Below are positions 41,111 through 50,556 of a DNA stretch of 55,243 bases, piece after piece; positions within the stretch are counted from its first letter, which is position 1; every line of letters starts with the position of its first letter. Both the position numbers and the translations under genes were made by a program. Origin of the DNA: Candidatus Muiribacterium halophilum (GTDB taxonomy: Bacteria > Muiribacteriota > Muiribacteriia > Muiribacteriales > Muiribacteriaceae); assembly GCA_002869225.1 (NCBI GenBank), contig PKTG01000087.1, positions 1 through 55,243 on the forward strand. Reading direction: 5' to 3'. Under the pieces are notes generated by a model. The model saw only the letters and a program-made list of their open reading frames with translations, was not told where the DNA came from and did not search any database.

Positions 41111-42696
41111 TATCTTGCTTCCTCCTTAACACCCTGTCTTAGTTCATCTGCGAAGTGTTCTATACAGTCAAGGAAAGGATTAACAGCTGCCTGACCCAAA
41201 CCACAGAATGAAGATCTCTTCATTACTTCACAAAGTTCTTTCATCTTTGTGATATCTTTTTCACTGCCGTTTCCAGCAGCTAGTCTTTTTACCATCTCAT
41301 CAAGTCTGAAAGTTCCTTCTCTACATGGAGTACATTTACCACATGATTCATGTTTAAAAAACTGTGATATAGAAGTAAGATAATCAACTACATCTACATC
41401 TTCTGAACAGAAAAGAATAACACCTGAACCGTGAGTTAGGTTAGCGTTTGCAAGAGTAGCAAGATCAAGTTTGATATCAAAGTTCTTCTCAGGAACGATG
41501 TTTCCTGATGAACCACCGATATGAGCAAATTTTACTTTCTTTCCTGATTTTGTTACTTTTGCTATATTTTCGAATACTTCTCTAAGAGATATACCCATAG
41601 GTACTTCAATAAGACCTTTTTCGTTTATATCACCTATGATTGTAAATACTTTTGTTCCAGCTGAACCTTCAACACCAGTCTTTTTAAACCACTGAGCACC
41701 TTTAGTGATGATCTGCGGAATATTTGCGAAAGTCTCAACATTATTAACTATTGTTGGTTTGTTCCAGAGTCCGCTTACTGGAGGATATGGAGGTTTAAGT
41801 CTAGGCTCTCCTCTTTTTCCTTCAATAGATTCTATAAGAGCAGTCTCTTCACCACAAACATAAGCTCCACCACCAAAGCAGACTTCAAGATCGAATGAGA
41901 AATCACTGCCAAGGATGTTGTTTCCAAGAAGATTGAGTTTCTTAGCATCATCTATTGCTTTCTGAATTCTTTCTATTGAGAGTTTGTATTCTCCTCTGAT
42001 ATAGATAAATCCTTTGTTAGCACCAATAGCATATCCGCATATAGCCATTGATTCAACTACTGAATGAGGGTCACCTTCCATTATAAGTCTGTCTTTGAAA
42101 GTTCCCGGTTCACCTTCATCAGCATTACAGATAACATATTTTTGATCTGCTTCTGTTCCATAAGTGAATTCCCATTTTCTTCCAGTTGGGAAAGCAGCTC
42201 CGCCTCTTCCTCTTAGTTCTGAAGCTTTTACTTCATCTATGACCTGTTTTGGAGACATCTGCGCAAGAACTTTACCAAGAGCTTCATAACCATCATTTGC
42301 GATATATTCGTTTATATCATCAGGATTTATTCTTCCTGCATTTTTTAGGACTATTCTTACCTGACCATCAAGGAGTTTTTCTTCAGCGTTTGCCACAACA
42401 TCAGCAGCTCCTTTACCTTTTGCGATAAGTCTTGTAAGAGCTCTTCCTTTTACAAGATGTTCTTCAACAAGCTCAGCTACGTCGTTTATAGTTACGTTTT
42501 CATAAGCTGTTCCTTCAGTATATACGATCATTCCAACACCGCTGAAGCCAAGTGAACCTGTCTCTATTACTTTTATCTCATTCTCAAGACCTTTTTTTGA
42601 AAGTTCTGAGATAAGTGCTTCTTTTACACCTTTTGCACCCTGGAGTACGGATGGTGTATCCATACCTATTAAAATGTGCGATCTGAAAAATTTCAT
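41110..42696 (-). CDS. hydB: HydB/NuoF-like flavoprotein subunit, set 1, reduced cofactor set
   Basis: 528 aa. Binds FMN and NAD(H): GRGGAAFPTGRKWEF, NADEGEPGTFKDR, ALIESIEGKRGEPR, and one [4Fe-4S] (SCGKCTPCREGT plus SSFCGLG). The N-terminal thioredoxin-like domain (about 1-95) has no Cys at all in about the first 190 residues, so its usual [2Fe-2S] is missing (ETGSLGFSGVG instead of ETGCMGACE). It also lacks the C-terminal 2[4Fe-4S] domain found in set 2. This architecture is known for non-bifurcating NADH-dependent hydrogenases. Confidence 0.94.
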   Translation of the reverse strand: MKFFRSHILIGMDTPSVLQGAKGVKEALISELSKKGLENEIKVIETGSLGFSGVGMIVYTEGTAYENVTINDVAELVEEHLVKGRALTRLIAKGKGAADVVANAEEKLLDGQVRIVLKNAGRINPDDINEYIANDGYEALGKVLAQMSPKQVIDEVKASELRGRGGAAFPTGRKWEFTYGTEADQKYVICNADEGEPGTFKDRLIMEGDPHSVVESMAICGYAIGANKGFIYIRGEYKLSIERIQKAIDDAKKLNLLGNNILGSDFSFDLEVCFGGGAYVCGEETALIESIEGKRGEPRLKPPYPPVSGLWNKPTIVNNVETFANIPQIITKGAQWFKKTGVEGSAGTKVFTIIGDINEKGLIEVPMGISLREVFENIAKVTKSGKKVKFAHIGGSSGNIVPEKNFDIKLDLATLANANLTHGSGVILFCSEDVDVVDYLTSISQFFKHESCGKCTPCREGTFRLDEMVKRLAAGNGSEKDITKMKELCEVMKRSSFCGLGQAAVNPFLDCIEHFADELRQGVKEEAR

Positions 42697-42710
42697 CTGT
42701 TTACTCCGCC

Positions 42711-43175
42711 TTATTTATATTTTTCGATTATTCCCTTGACCATTGAAGGATCAAGGTTTCCATGTACATCCTCGTTGATCATGACCGCAGGAGCGACTGC
42801 ACAAACACCAAGACAAGCTGTAGTCTCAAGAGTGAAAGTACCACAAGGGGTTGTCTCTCCTACTTCAATTCCAAGCTCACTTTTAAAAGCTTCAAGGACG
42901 TCTTTAGCACCTACTACATGACAAGGTCCTGATTCGCACATCCTTATAACATATTTTCCTCTTTTTTCAGTTGAAAACATACTGTAGAAAGATGTAACAC
43001 CATATAATTTATTTAGGGGTACACCTGTCTTTTCTGCGATCTTTTTCATACAATCTTCGCAGATAAAGTTCTCGCCACTTGCATCCTGAACCATATGCAG
43101 AATATGCATAAGGTTTCCTTTTTCAGGAGAGTATTTGTTTAAAATACTTTCCACATCAACATTACAACAAGCCAT
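42711..43175 (-). CDS. hydC: HydC/NuoE-like [2Fe-2S] subunit, set 1
   Basis: 154 aa. Thioredoxin-like fold with four Cys in the usual CxxxxC and CxxxC pairs (RMCESGPCHVVG and TACLGVCAVAP). Its helical N-terminus contains an extra CEDC. Links HydB and HydA. 14 bp before hydB. Confidence 0.94.
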   Translation of the reverse strand: MACCNVDVESILNKYSPEKGNLMHILHMVQDASGENFICEDCMKKIAEKTGVPLNKLYGVTSFYSMFSTEKRGKYVIRMCESGPCHVVGAKDVLEAFKSELGIEVGETTPCGTFTLETTACLGVCAVAPAVMINEDVHGNLDPSMVKGIIEKYK

Positions 43176-43193
43176 CTGACTTTCCTCCGTGTT

Positions 43194-44945
43194 TTATTTT
43201 TTTATATTATTATAGTACTTCTGCTCTTTAAAATGAGTATGAAGATATTTGTGAGACTTTTCCCCAAGAGGCTCACCAAGATATTCATCATACAACTTTT
43301 TGATAAATGGGTTTTCATGTGATTTTCTTAGTTCCATAGAACTATCACCTTTATATATACCCTCTATTCTTTTCTTTCTCACTTCTGTATTAGTTGGAAT
43401 AGGCTGTCCGCCACCACCAATACATCCACCAGGACATGCCATTATCTCAATAAAATGATAATCGACTTCACCAGCTCTTACTTTTTCCATAAGCTTTCTG
43501 GCATTTGCAAGTCCCGATGCAACTGCAACTTTTACTTCGACTTCTTTTCCATCTATTTTAGTTTTTACTGCTGCTTCTTTTACACCATCGAGTTTTAGAC
43601 CTCTTACCGCTTTATAATCGATATTCTCGATCGAATGTCCTTCAAGAACTTCAAGAGCGGTTCTGAGAGCAGCTTCCATAACTCCACCTGATGCTCCGAA
43701 AATAAGAGCAGCACCCGTTGACATTCCGAGAGGATTGTCCGGCTGCTCATCTGGAAGATTTACAAAATCAAGATTTCTCTGTCTGATCATCTTTGCAAAC
43801 TCTCTAGTAGTTACAACTATATCAACATCAGACCATCCATCAGCACCAAGCTGTGGTCTCTTTGATTCATCTTTTTTTGCTGTACATGGCATTACAGATA
43901 TCACTCTGATCTTTGAAGGGTCAATACCTTCCTTTTCAGCAAAAAAGGATTTAACCATAGCTCCAACCATAGCCTGAGGAGACTTAGCTGAAGAAAGGTT
44001 AGGTACAAGCTCAGGGAAGAAAGTCTCAAGGAAGTTTACCCATCCAGGAGAACATGATGTAAGCATAGGAAGTGTTCCACCTTCCTTTACCCTTTTAATA
44101 AACTCATATCCCTCTTCCATTATTGTAAGATCAGCTCCGAAATCAGTATCAAAGATATGATCGAATCCCATCTTTCTCATTGCAGCAAAGATCTTACCTG
44201 TTACAATAGTTCCAGGCTCAAGTCCAAATTCTTCACCTAAGGTTACTCTTACACTAGGTGCTACCTGGACTACCGTTATAATATCAGGATCCATTATTGC
44301 ATCCCATACTTTTGCTGTATCATCCTGATCCTTAAGTGCCGCTACAGGACAGTTAAGAACACACTGACCACATCCAACACAAACAGAATCCTGAAAACCT
44401 ACATTAAAAGGTGTACCGACTTCAGCGTTGAAACCTCTTTTCTTTGAATAGATCGCTCCAACTGTCTGAACAGTGTTGCACATAGTCTCACATCTTTTAC
44501 AATAGATACATTTTTCGCCATCGTATCTTAAAGAGTTTGCTGCAGAATCTTTTCCTCTATCACTCTTGTCACCTCTGTATGGTACTATCTCAATACCATG
44601 CTCGGCTGCAAGATCCTGAAGTTCACATCTTGTGTTCTTCTCACAGGTAAGACATGTAGTCGGGTGATCTGAAAGAATAAGCTCAAGAACAAACTTTCTG
44701 GCTTTTCTTACTTTTTCACTATGTGTTAAGACTTTAAGTCCCTGACATACAGGAGTTGTACATGAAGTTACAAGCCTTCCCGTATTTTCTATCTCAACAA
44801 GACACATCCTACATGCACCGATTTTCTGAAGATTTTCAAGAAAACATAGAGTAGGTATTCTAACGTCGGCTTCTTTTGCAGCCTGTAGAATTGTAAAATC
44901 CTCAGGAACGCTCACCTTCTTATTATCAATATACACATCTATCAT
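43194..44945 (-). CDS. hydA: [FeFe] hydrogenase catalytic subunit HydA, set 2
   Basis: 583 aa with the same domain order as set 1: [2Fe-2S] (TLCFLENLQKIGACRMCLVE), HPTTCLTCEKNTRC, CIYCKRCETMC, CVGCGQCVLNCP, then L1 LTSCSPGW, L2 MPCTAKK, L3 EIMACPGGCIGGGGQP. It is a paralogue of set 1, not a recent copy: the two differ throughout. It follows hydB2 by 13 bp. Confidence 0.96.
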   Translation of the reverse strand: MIDVYIDNKKVSVPEDFTILQAAKEADVRIPTLCFLENLQKIGACRMCLVEIENTGRLVTSCTTPVCQGLKVLTHSEKVRKARKFVLELILSDHPTTCLTCEKNTRCELQDLAAEHGIEIVPYRGDKSDRGKDSAANSLRYDGEKCIYCKRCETMCNTVQTVGAIYSKKRGFNAEVGTPFNVGFQDSVCVGCGQCVLNCPVAALKDQDDTAKVWDAIMDPDIITVVQVAPSVRVTLGEEFGLEPGTIVTGKIFAAMRKMGFDHIFDTDFGADLTIMEEGYEFIKRVKEGGTLPMLTSCSPGWVNFLETFFPELVPNLSSAKSPQAMVGAMVKSFFAEKEGIDPSKIRVISVMPCTAKKDESKRPQLGADGWSDVDIVVTTREFAKMIRQRNLDFVNLPDEQPDNPLGMSTGAALIFGASGGVMEAALRTALEVLEGHSIENIDYKAVRGLKLDGVKEAAVKTKIDGKEVEVKVAVASGLANARKLMEKVRAGEVDYHFIEIMACPGGCIGGGGQPIPTNTEVRKKRIEGIYKGDSSMELRKSHENPFIKKLYDEYLGEPLGEKSHKYLHTHFKEQKYYNNIKK

Positions 44946-44958
44946 CCGGGCCTCCTGA

Positions 44959-46743
44959 TCACTCTTGGGTTATCGCATCAAACGGACACTTTTCGTAGCA
45001 GCTTCCGCATTTGATACAACCTGACTGGTCTATGACATGTTTTTCTTTTCTTTCACCTGTTATAACATCGACAGGACATGCCTTTTTACAGATTCCACAA
45101 CCGACACATTTATCTGTAATCTCATATTTTACAAGATCTTTGCAGACCTTAGCTTTACATTTGCCTTTTTCTATATGTTCTATATATTCGTCTTTAAAGA
45201 ATCTTAAAGTCGAAAGAACAGGATTAGGAGCTGATTGTCCAAGACCACAAAGAGATGTCTCTCTTATATTCTGAGCAAGTTCGGTCAGTTTATCAAGGTC
45301 TTCTATCTTTGCTACTCCTCTGGTTATCCTATCCAGGATCTCATACATCCTTTTAGTCCCGATTCTACAAGGAACACATTTTCCACATGATTCATCTACA
45401 CAAAACTGCATAAAGAACTTTGCAAGATCAACCATACAAGTCTTTTCACTCATAACGATAAGTCCACCTGAACCCATCATAGTACCAAGCTTCTTAAGCG
45501 AGTCGAAATCTACTGGTGTATCAAGATATTCCTCGGTTATACATCCACCTGAAGGTCCTCCTGTCTGTGCAGCCTTAAATTTAAGTCCGCCCGGAATACC
45601 TCCGCCAATATCAAATATTATCTCTCGAAGAGTAGTACCCATTGGCACCTCTACAAGACCAGCATTAGCGATGTCACCGGCAAGTGCAAACACTTTTGTA
45701 CCAGGACTTCCTTCTGTTCCTATCTTTCTAAACTCATTCGCTCCATTAAGTATTATCCATGAAACATTAGAATAAGTCTCGACATTGCTTATCATAGTTG
45801 GTCTATGGAAAAGACCTTCTGTTGTAGGATAAGGTGGTCTAGGACTAGGCTCACCTCTTTTTCCTTCAATAGAATGCATAAGAGCAGTCTCTTCACCACA
45901 TACAAAAGCTCCGGCACCGATCCTAAGTTCCAGATCAAAAGAAAAACCACTTCCAAGTATATCATCACCAAGAAGACCGTATTTTCTCGCCTGTGAGATC
46001 GCAAGATTGATTCTTTCTATTGCAAGCGGATACTCAGCTCTACAATAGATGAAACCTCTACTTGCTCCGGTAGCATAACCTGCTATTATCATACCTTCAA
46101 GCACAAGATGCGGATCGCCTTCAAGTACGGATCTATCCATAAAAGCACCAGGGTCACCTTCATCAGCGTTACACACTATATATTTAGGATCGTTCTCTGC
46201 TTTAGAGAGGAATTCCCATTTAAGTCCTGTCTGGAAACCACCGCCTCCTCTACCTCGAAGTCCTGAATCCTTCACTTCTCTTATAATATCTTCCGGTTTT
46301 TTCTCAAAAGCTTTTGCAATAGCTTCATAACCATCTCTTGCAAGATATTCCTCGATCCTTGTAGGATCAATAAATCCACAGTTTCTTAGTACTATCTTTT
46401 TCTGTCTTTTGAAAAAATCGATCTCATCTATCTTCTGAAGCACGCTTTCATCAGGATTTGTGTAAAGATATTTCTCTACAGTCCTTCCTTTAATAAAATG
46501 TTCCTGTACGATCTCTTCCATGTTCTCAGGTTTGAGTTTCTTATAGAAGATCCCTTCAGGATAGACAACGACTATCGGACCCATCTCACATGCTCCCATA
46601 CAGCCGGTCTCTATTATAAGTACTTCATCTTTAAGATTGTTTTTCTCAACTGATTCTCTTAAAGCTTTAGAAACAGCACCACAACCGGATGAAATACAGC
46701 CGGCTCCAGCACAAACAAGTACGTGTAATCTATAGCTTGCCAT
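44959..46743 (-). CDS. hydB: HydB/NuoF-like flavoprotein subunit, set 2, full cofactor set
   Basis: 594 aa. N-terminal thioredoxin-like [2Fe-2S] domain with all Cys (VCAGAGCISSGCGAVSKAL, ETGCMGACEMGP), FMN/NAD domain (GRGGGGFQTGLKWEF, NADEGDPGAFMDR), [4Fe-4S] (SCGKCVPCRIGT) and a C-terminal 2[4Fe-4S] ferredoxin domain (CVGCGICKKACPVDV, CIKCGSCYEKCPF). This is the architecture of electron-bifurcating HydB, which couples NADH and ferredoxin. Confidence 0.96.
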   Translation of the reverse strand: MASYRLHVLVCAGAGCISSGCGAVSKALRESVEKNNLKDEVLIIETGCMGACEMGPIVVVYPEGIFYKKLKPENMEEIVQEHFIKGRTVEKYLYTNPDESVLQKIDEIDFFKRQKKIVLRNCGFIDPTRIEEYLARDGYEAIAKAFEKKPEDIIREVKDSGLRGRGGGGFQTGLKWEFLSKAENDPKYIVCNADEGDPGAFMDRSVLEGDPHLVLEGMIIAGYATGASRGFIYCRAEYPLAIERINLAISQARKYGLLGDDILGSGFSFDLELRIGAGAFVCGEETALMHSIEGKRGEPSPRPPYPTTEGLFHRPTMISNVETYSNVSWIILNGANEFRKIGTEGSPGTKVFALAGDIANAGLVEVPMGTTLREIIFDIGGGIPGGLKFKAAQTGGPSGGCITEEYLDTPVDFDSLKKLGTMMGSGGLIVMSEKTCMVDLAKFFMQFCVDESCGKCVPCRIGTKRMYEILDRITRGVAKIEDLDKLTELAQNIRETSLCGLGQSAPNPVLSTLRFFKDEYIEHIEKGKCKAKVCKDLVKYEITDKCVGCGICKKACPVDVITGERKEKHVIDQSGCIKCGSCYEKCPFDAITQE

Positions 46744-46752
46744 ATTTCCCCC

Positions 46753-47238
46753 TTATTTGTATTTTGCGATAATATCGTCTATTTCTTTTGCAGAGACTCT
46801 TTTAAAAATATCTTCGTCGTTTACCGTAACAACAGGAGCAAGTGAACACGCTCCAACACATCTTACAGTCTCAAGAGAGAACAGACCATCATCGGTCGTT
46901 CCTCCCACTTCAATACCAAGCTTTTCAGAAAACTGTTCCACAAGCTTGTTAGCTCCCCTTACATAACACGCTGTACCTGTACAGATCTTAACAACATATT
47001 TACCTTTTGGCACCATTGTAAAAAAATGATAAAAAGTAATAGTTCCATATACCTCAGATAGAGGAATATTAAGACCTTCCGAGATCCTTTTCTGGATCTG
47101 CGGAGTAAGTGCACCGTAATGAGTTTGAGCTTTATGAAGGACGTTTATTAAAATACCTTCATTATCTCTATTCTCTTCGATTATGTTGTCAAGCAAACTA
47201 AAATCAGTTTCTTTTCCATTTTCGCAGCTACATACCAT
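46753..47238 (-). CDS. hydC: HydC/NuoE-like [2Fe-2S] subunit, set 2
   Basis: 161 aa. Thioredoxin-like fold, Cys in KICTGTACYVRG and VRCVGACSLAP. The N-terminus (MVCSCENGKETDF) has two extra Cys. First of the hydCBA set 2, 27 bp after the ferredoxin-like gene. Confidence 0.94.
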   Translation of the reverse strand: MVCSCENGKETDFSLLDNIIEENRDNEGILINVLHKAQTHYGALTPQIQKRISEGLNIPLSEVYGTITFYHFFTMVPKGKYVVKICTGTACYVRGANKLVEQFSEKLGIEVGGTTDDGLFSLETVRCVGACSLAPVVTVNDEDIFKRVSAKEIDDIIAKYK

Positions 47239-47265
47239 AATTCACCTCTCAATCAAAGACACTTA

Positions 47266-47628
47266 CTATTTTTCTGAAGAAAAGACCATATCTCCAACTA
47301 TATTTCCGTTAACGACATGCTCAGCAACTATTCTCTTTGCACCTTCAGCATCGACTTTCTTGTAAATTACCTTCTGTCCGTCTTTTTCTACTTCAACTAG
47401 AGGTTCCTGCTCACAATAACCCATACAACCGCTCTGAGATACTATGACATCAGCAAGATTTCTTTTTTCGATTTCTTCCATTATAGAAGAAGTTACATCT
47501 CTTGCACCAGCTGCTATACCACAAGTTCCCATTCCAACTGTGATCTTTGCAGTCGCTTTTCCTTCTCTTGTCTTAAGTTCCTTAACAGCTTTTTCCTTAA
47601 GTTTCTTGAGTTCATTTAAAGTAGTCAT
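47266..47628 (-). CDS. Thioredoxin-like [2Fe-2S] ferredoxin domain protein
   Basis: 120 aa. Helical N-terminus, then VGMGTCGIAAGARDV and SQSGCMGYCEQEPLVEV, the pattern of small thioredoxin-like ferredoxins that accompany trimeric hydrogenases (as TM1420 in Thermotoga). Three Cys are visible in the usual positions. It may feed electrons to or from the sensory module next to it. Confidence 0.9.
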   Translation of the reverse strand: MTTLNELKKLKEKAVKELKTREGKATAKITVGMGTCGIAAGARDVTSSIMEEIEKRNLADVIVSQSGCMGYCEQEPLVEVEKDGQKVIYKKVDAEGAKRIVAEHVVNGNIVGDMVFSSEK

Positions 47629-47631
47629 TTG

Positions 47632-48177
47632 CTACCTCCCCAAATTTTTTAATCCCTCATTTATATCTTTTTTTAGCAATTTTTGAACATCTAAAGAATT
47701 TATAGGCACTTCCCCAAGCACCTCTTTCCACTCTCTTGAATCAATTGAATAATCTGAATTATCTTTTTTATAGGTGAATTTAAAATCTATATCAGGATTA
47801 AGTACAATAAGTGAACGAATTGCACCGGCAATGTCGCCTATAGGTGGTCTATCAATATGTGAGTTTTTCATCACAGCTTCCAGTTTAGTCCCCTTTCCTT
47901 TTTCAGAAGCGATCTTAAACTCCCCCTCACACATCTCGGTGATCTGCCTTATAAAAGGGATCCCAAGACCAACACGTCTGGTCGTTCTTGTTGTTATAAA
48001 GGGACTTTTGATCGACTGTGCAAAGTCGTTATCCATCCCCTGACCATTGTCTGTTATTTTCAATGTCAGTATATCATTTATCGTGCTTTCGTCAAGTGTA
48101 ATCTCTATAAATGACGCTTTTGCCTTTATTGAGTTTTCTACAAGATCTAAAATGTTAAGTGCCAGCTCTATCATCAT
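47632..48177 (-). CDS. HATPase domain protein of the hydrogenase sensory module
   Basis: 181 aa. GHKL ATPase: N box LNILDLVENSIKA near residue 8, G1 KITDNGQGMDND, G2 RRVGLGIPFI, GKGTKLE. It lacks the His-containing dimer domain of sensor kinases, so it may act as a serine kinase or pair with other module proteins. Located between the PHP gene and the ferredoxin gene. Confidence 0.88.
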   Translation of the reverse strand: MMIELALNILDLVENSIKAKASFIEITLDESTINDILTLKITDNGQGMDNDFAQSIKSPFITTRTTRRVGLGIPFIRQITEMCEGEFKIASEKGKGTKLEAVMKNSHIDRPPIGDIAGAIRSLIVLNPDIDFKFTYKKDNSDYSIDSREWKEVLGEVPINSLDVQKLLKKDINEGLKNLGR

Positions 48178-48182
48178 GGTAA

Positions 48183-48890
48183 TTAATCCTCTTTATAGTA
48201 AAAGTTGGAGGTCAACAGATTCTTAATAACCGATTCCTTATCCGGCTTTGATTCTATCAAAAAGCACCGGTGACCTATCCAGTCAATAAAATGTGCATCA
48301 GAATTTCTTATAGTCTTTTCCATTCCCTTTTTATCAAAACCGTAAATCTCAAAAGTCATATCCTGATATTTATCAGGTATAAAACCGAGGGTGGCAAGAA
48401 TGGAGTAATAATCTCTATCGATATGCGAAAAAAAGAAAAAACCATCATTTTCCTTTACAAGTTTAATTACATCATCACAAGGAAGTGTTGCCTGATTTAG
48501 AAATATCTTTTCATGTCTTATTATATTTTCATCTTCATCTACTACAAGTTGATAACCGTTACGATCCTCGTCGATCTCAATAGGAAGAAGCTTCTCGTGA
48601 AGTTTTTTCTCAACAGCTCTCGCCTGAGATATTTCTGAAAAAAGAGCTACTACATGAAATTCCTCGGCAACTGTTATTTCCATTCCACATAAGACTATTA
48701 TATTATTTTTTTCACCCAGTCTTTGAGCTACCTCACAGTTTCCGCATGAATTGTGATCGGTTATAGCAATTACATCTATATTAAGCTCTTTTGCTTTCTC
48801 AATGATATTTTTCGGAGACATATCAAGAGATGCACAGGCTGATAACACACTATGAATATGTAGATCCGCTTTCAAAATGCTTTTTTTCAT
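48183..48890 (-). CDS. PHP-domain phosphoesterase-like protein
   Basis: 235 aa. PHP motifs: LKADLHIHSVLSACASLDM (first metal motif HxH), VIAITDHNS (TDH), ILCGMEITVAEEFHVVALF, HIDRD and NSDAHFIDWIGHR. Metal-dependent phosphoesterase fold; substrate unknown. PHP genes are commonly linked to hydrogenase sensory clusters. Start overlaps the next gene's stop (ATGA). Confidence 0.9.
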   Translation of the reverse strand: MKKSILKADLHIHSVLSACASLDMSPKNIIEKAKELNIDVIAITDHNSCGNCEVAQRLGEKNNIIVLCGMEITVAEEFHVVALFSEISQARAVEKKLHEKLLPIEIDEDRNGYQLVVDEDENIIRHEKIFLNQATLPCDDVIKLVKENDGFFFFSHIDRDYYSILATLGFIPDKYQDMTFEIYGFDKKGMEKTIRNSDAHFIDWIGHRCFLIESKPDKESVIKNLLTSNFYYKED

Positions 48891-49219
48891 CTTACATTAA
48901 GTTCTAAAAGACTCTGACTTATCTGAAAAGCATTTTTTTCTGCTGTAGCAATGACTATATCTTCGTCTAAAGCTTTTTTTAGCATCTCATCGTTTGGTTT
49001 TCTTGAGTTTGCGAGTATGATAAACTTAATATCCTTCAATATACATACAGCTATTACATTCTCATGAGAAAGTATAGTTACGAGAAGACTCTCATCAGGA
49101 CAGTTTGCCATGACATCCGAAAGCATCTCAGATACATAGCCTCTTTCTATCTCCATATCATCATTTATCGATGTATGAAGCTTCAACGATAATTTTTCTA
49201 TTATCTCACTTATTCTCAT
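48887..49219 (-). CDS. DRTGG-domain-like protein, copy 1
   Basis: 110 aa, alpha/beta: ERGYVSEMLSDVMANCPDES, ENVIAVCILKDIKFIILANS and DEDIVIATAEKNAFQISQSL follow the same plan as the second DRTGG-like protein at 50966-51325. DRTGG domains are found with CBS or kinase-like partners and may bind nucleotides. Overlaps the HydS-like gene end by 14 bp. Confidence 0.75.
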   Translation of the reverse strand: MRISEIIEKLSLKLHTSINDDMEIERGYVSEMLSDVMANCPDESLLVTILSHENVIAVCILKDIKFIILANSRKPNDEMLKKALDEDIVIATAEKNAFQISQSLLELNVR

Positions 49220-50555
49220 CTTTTATCCTCTTTCCGGAAGAAATATCACCCAGCTCTTCCTTGATGTTTTTTATCTTTTCTTTAAGAACAAAAATACAAT
49301 CAAATTTGGAAGCTTTTCCCTGTACGACATCCTCTGCAAGTGTCTCACATGTCGGACAACCACATATACCACAATCTATTCCCGGGAATTCCTTCATAAG
49401 AACATCTATCTTCTCTGCTTTTTCCATAGCTTTTTCAATATCTGTATCCAGTCTGTTTATACTTCTTGGCTGAAGCTTTCTACCTTCATTAAAGAATTCC
49501 ATGATAAAGAACTTCATATCGTAATCTTCAAACACTTTTTCTCTTTTAACAGTTGATTCTTTCATTCTTCCGGCTAACCTTTTAAGCCTGGTCTTTGCCA
49601 TGAACTTATCAGTTGGAGCAAGCACTCCGCCAACACATCCAGGTATACAAGCCTGGACTTCTATGAATTCATAGGATGAGAACTCTTTATCATCAACATT
49701 CTCAAAAAAAGAGATTATATTATGAATACCCGCAACGGCTATCTTCTTTTCCACATGAACGTTTCTTATCTCACCTTCGTGAACGCCCCAGATAATACCG
49801 TATTTTCCGGCATGTTCGTAGTTTTTCGTCTCTTTTATCTCCTGTATCCTTGACATTACCGCATCAAAGACATCCGTCATAGAAAAGACACCATCAACAG
49901 GTGATTTCTTCTTTCCTTCAGGCTGATTTACAGCTGTAACTTTTGCAGGACATGGCGAGATAAAGAATACTCCCACCTCTTTCTCATTACAGCCAGTCTT
50001 TTTCATTACCATATCTTTACTGATCTTTGCGGCTATATCCATTGGAGGTTCAAGCGGAGCAATATATTCAGCATATTCAGGAAACCTTGTAAGTATGAGT
50101 CTTACAACAGCCGGACATGCCGAAGATATGACAGGTCTTTTTTTGTTTTCCTGCATAAACTTCTCAGTAGCTTTATTCACAAGTTCTGCAGCTGCAGCGA
50201 CCTCAAATATATATTCAAAACCCATTAGATTAAGTGCTGTATATACCTTATCAAGCGGAATATCATCAGGATCAAACTGAGCCATAAAAGAAGGAGCTGG
50301 CAAAGCCACTGTATATTTAAAATCGTTCAACATATCAAGAGAATCAGTATGCGCGTATTTAGCAAAGTTAGGACAGGTCCTTATACATTCACCACAATCA
50401 ATACACCTCTCCTCAATGATCGTCGCTTTTCCGTCATATACCCTGATAGCCTGAGTAGGACAGGTCCTTATACAATGAGTACAACCTTTACAGTCATCCT
50501 CTTTAAGTCTGACCGAATGATAATATCTTTTTTTATTTTTTTCGTTATCTTTCAT
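49206..50555 (-). CDS. [Fe]-hydrogenase-like sensory protein (HydS type) with C-terminal Fe-S domain
   Basis: 449 aa. N-terminal 2[4Fe-4S] (CKGCTHCIRTCP, CIDCGECIRTCP), then an H-cluster-like domain in which the catalytic signatures are altered: L1 SSACPAVVRL (TSCSPGW in catalytic HydA), L2 FISPCPAKV, L3 EVQACIPGCVGG. A C-terminal Cys domain (DCGICGCPTCETLAEDVV) follows and an acidic tail. Such variants accompany hydrogenase operons and are thought to sense H2 or redox. It may still bind a cluster but is unlikely to be a normal hydrogenase. Flanked by DRTGG and ATPase genes. Confidence 0.88.
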   Translation of the reverse strand: MKDNEKNKKRYYHSVRLKEDDCKGCTHCIRTCPTQAIRVYDGKATIIEERCIDCGECIRTCPNFAKYAHTDSLDMLNDFKYTVALPAPSFMAQFDPDDIPLDKVYTALNLMGFEYIFEVAAAAELVNKATEKFMQENKKRPVISSACPAVVRLILTRFPEYAEYIAPLEPPMDIAAKISKDMVMKKTGCNEKEVGVFFISPCPAKVTAVNQPEGKKKSPVDGVFSMTDVFDAVMSRIQEIKETKNYEHAGKYGIIWGVHEGEIRNVHVEKKIAVAGIHNIISFFENVDDKEFSSYEFIEVQACIPGCVGGVLAPTDKFMAKTRLKRLAGRMKESTVKREKVFEDYDMKFFIMEFFNEGRKLQPRSINRLDTDIEKAMEKAEKIDVLMKEFPGIDCGICGCPTCETLAEDVVQGKASKFDCIFVLKEKIKNIKEELGDISSGKRIKDENK

Positions 50556-50556
50556 A

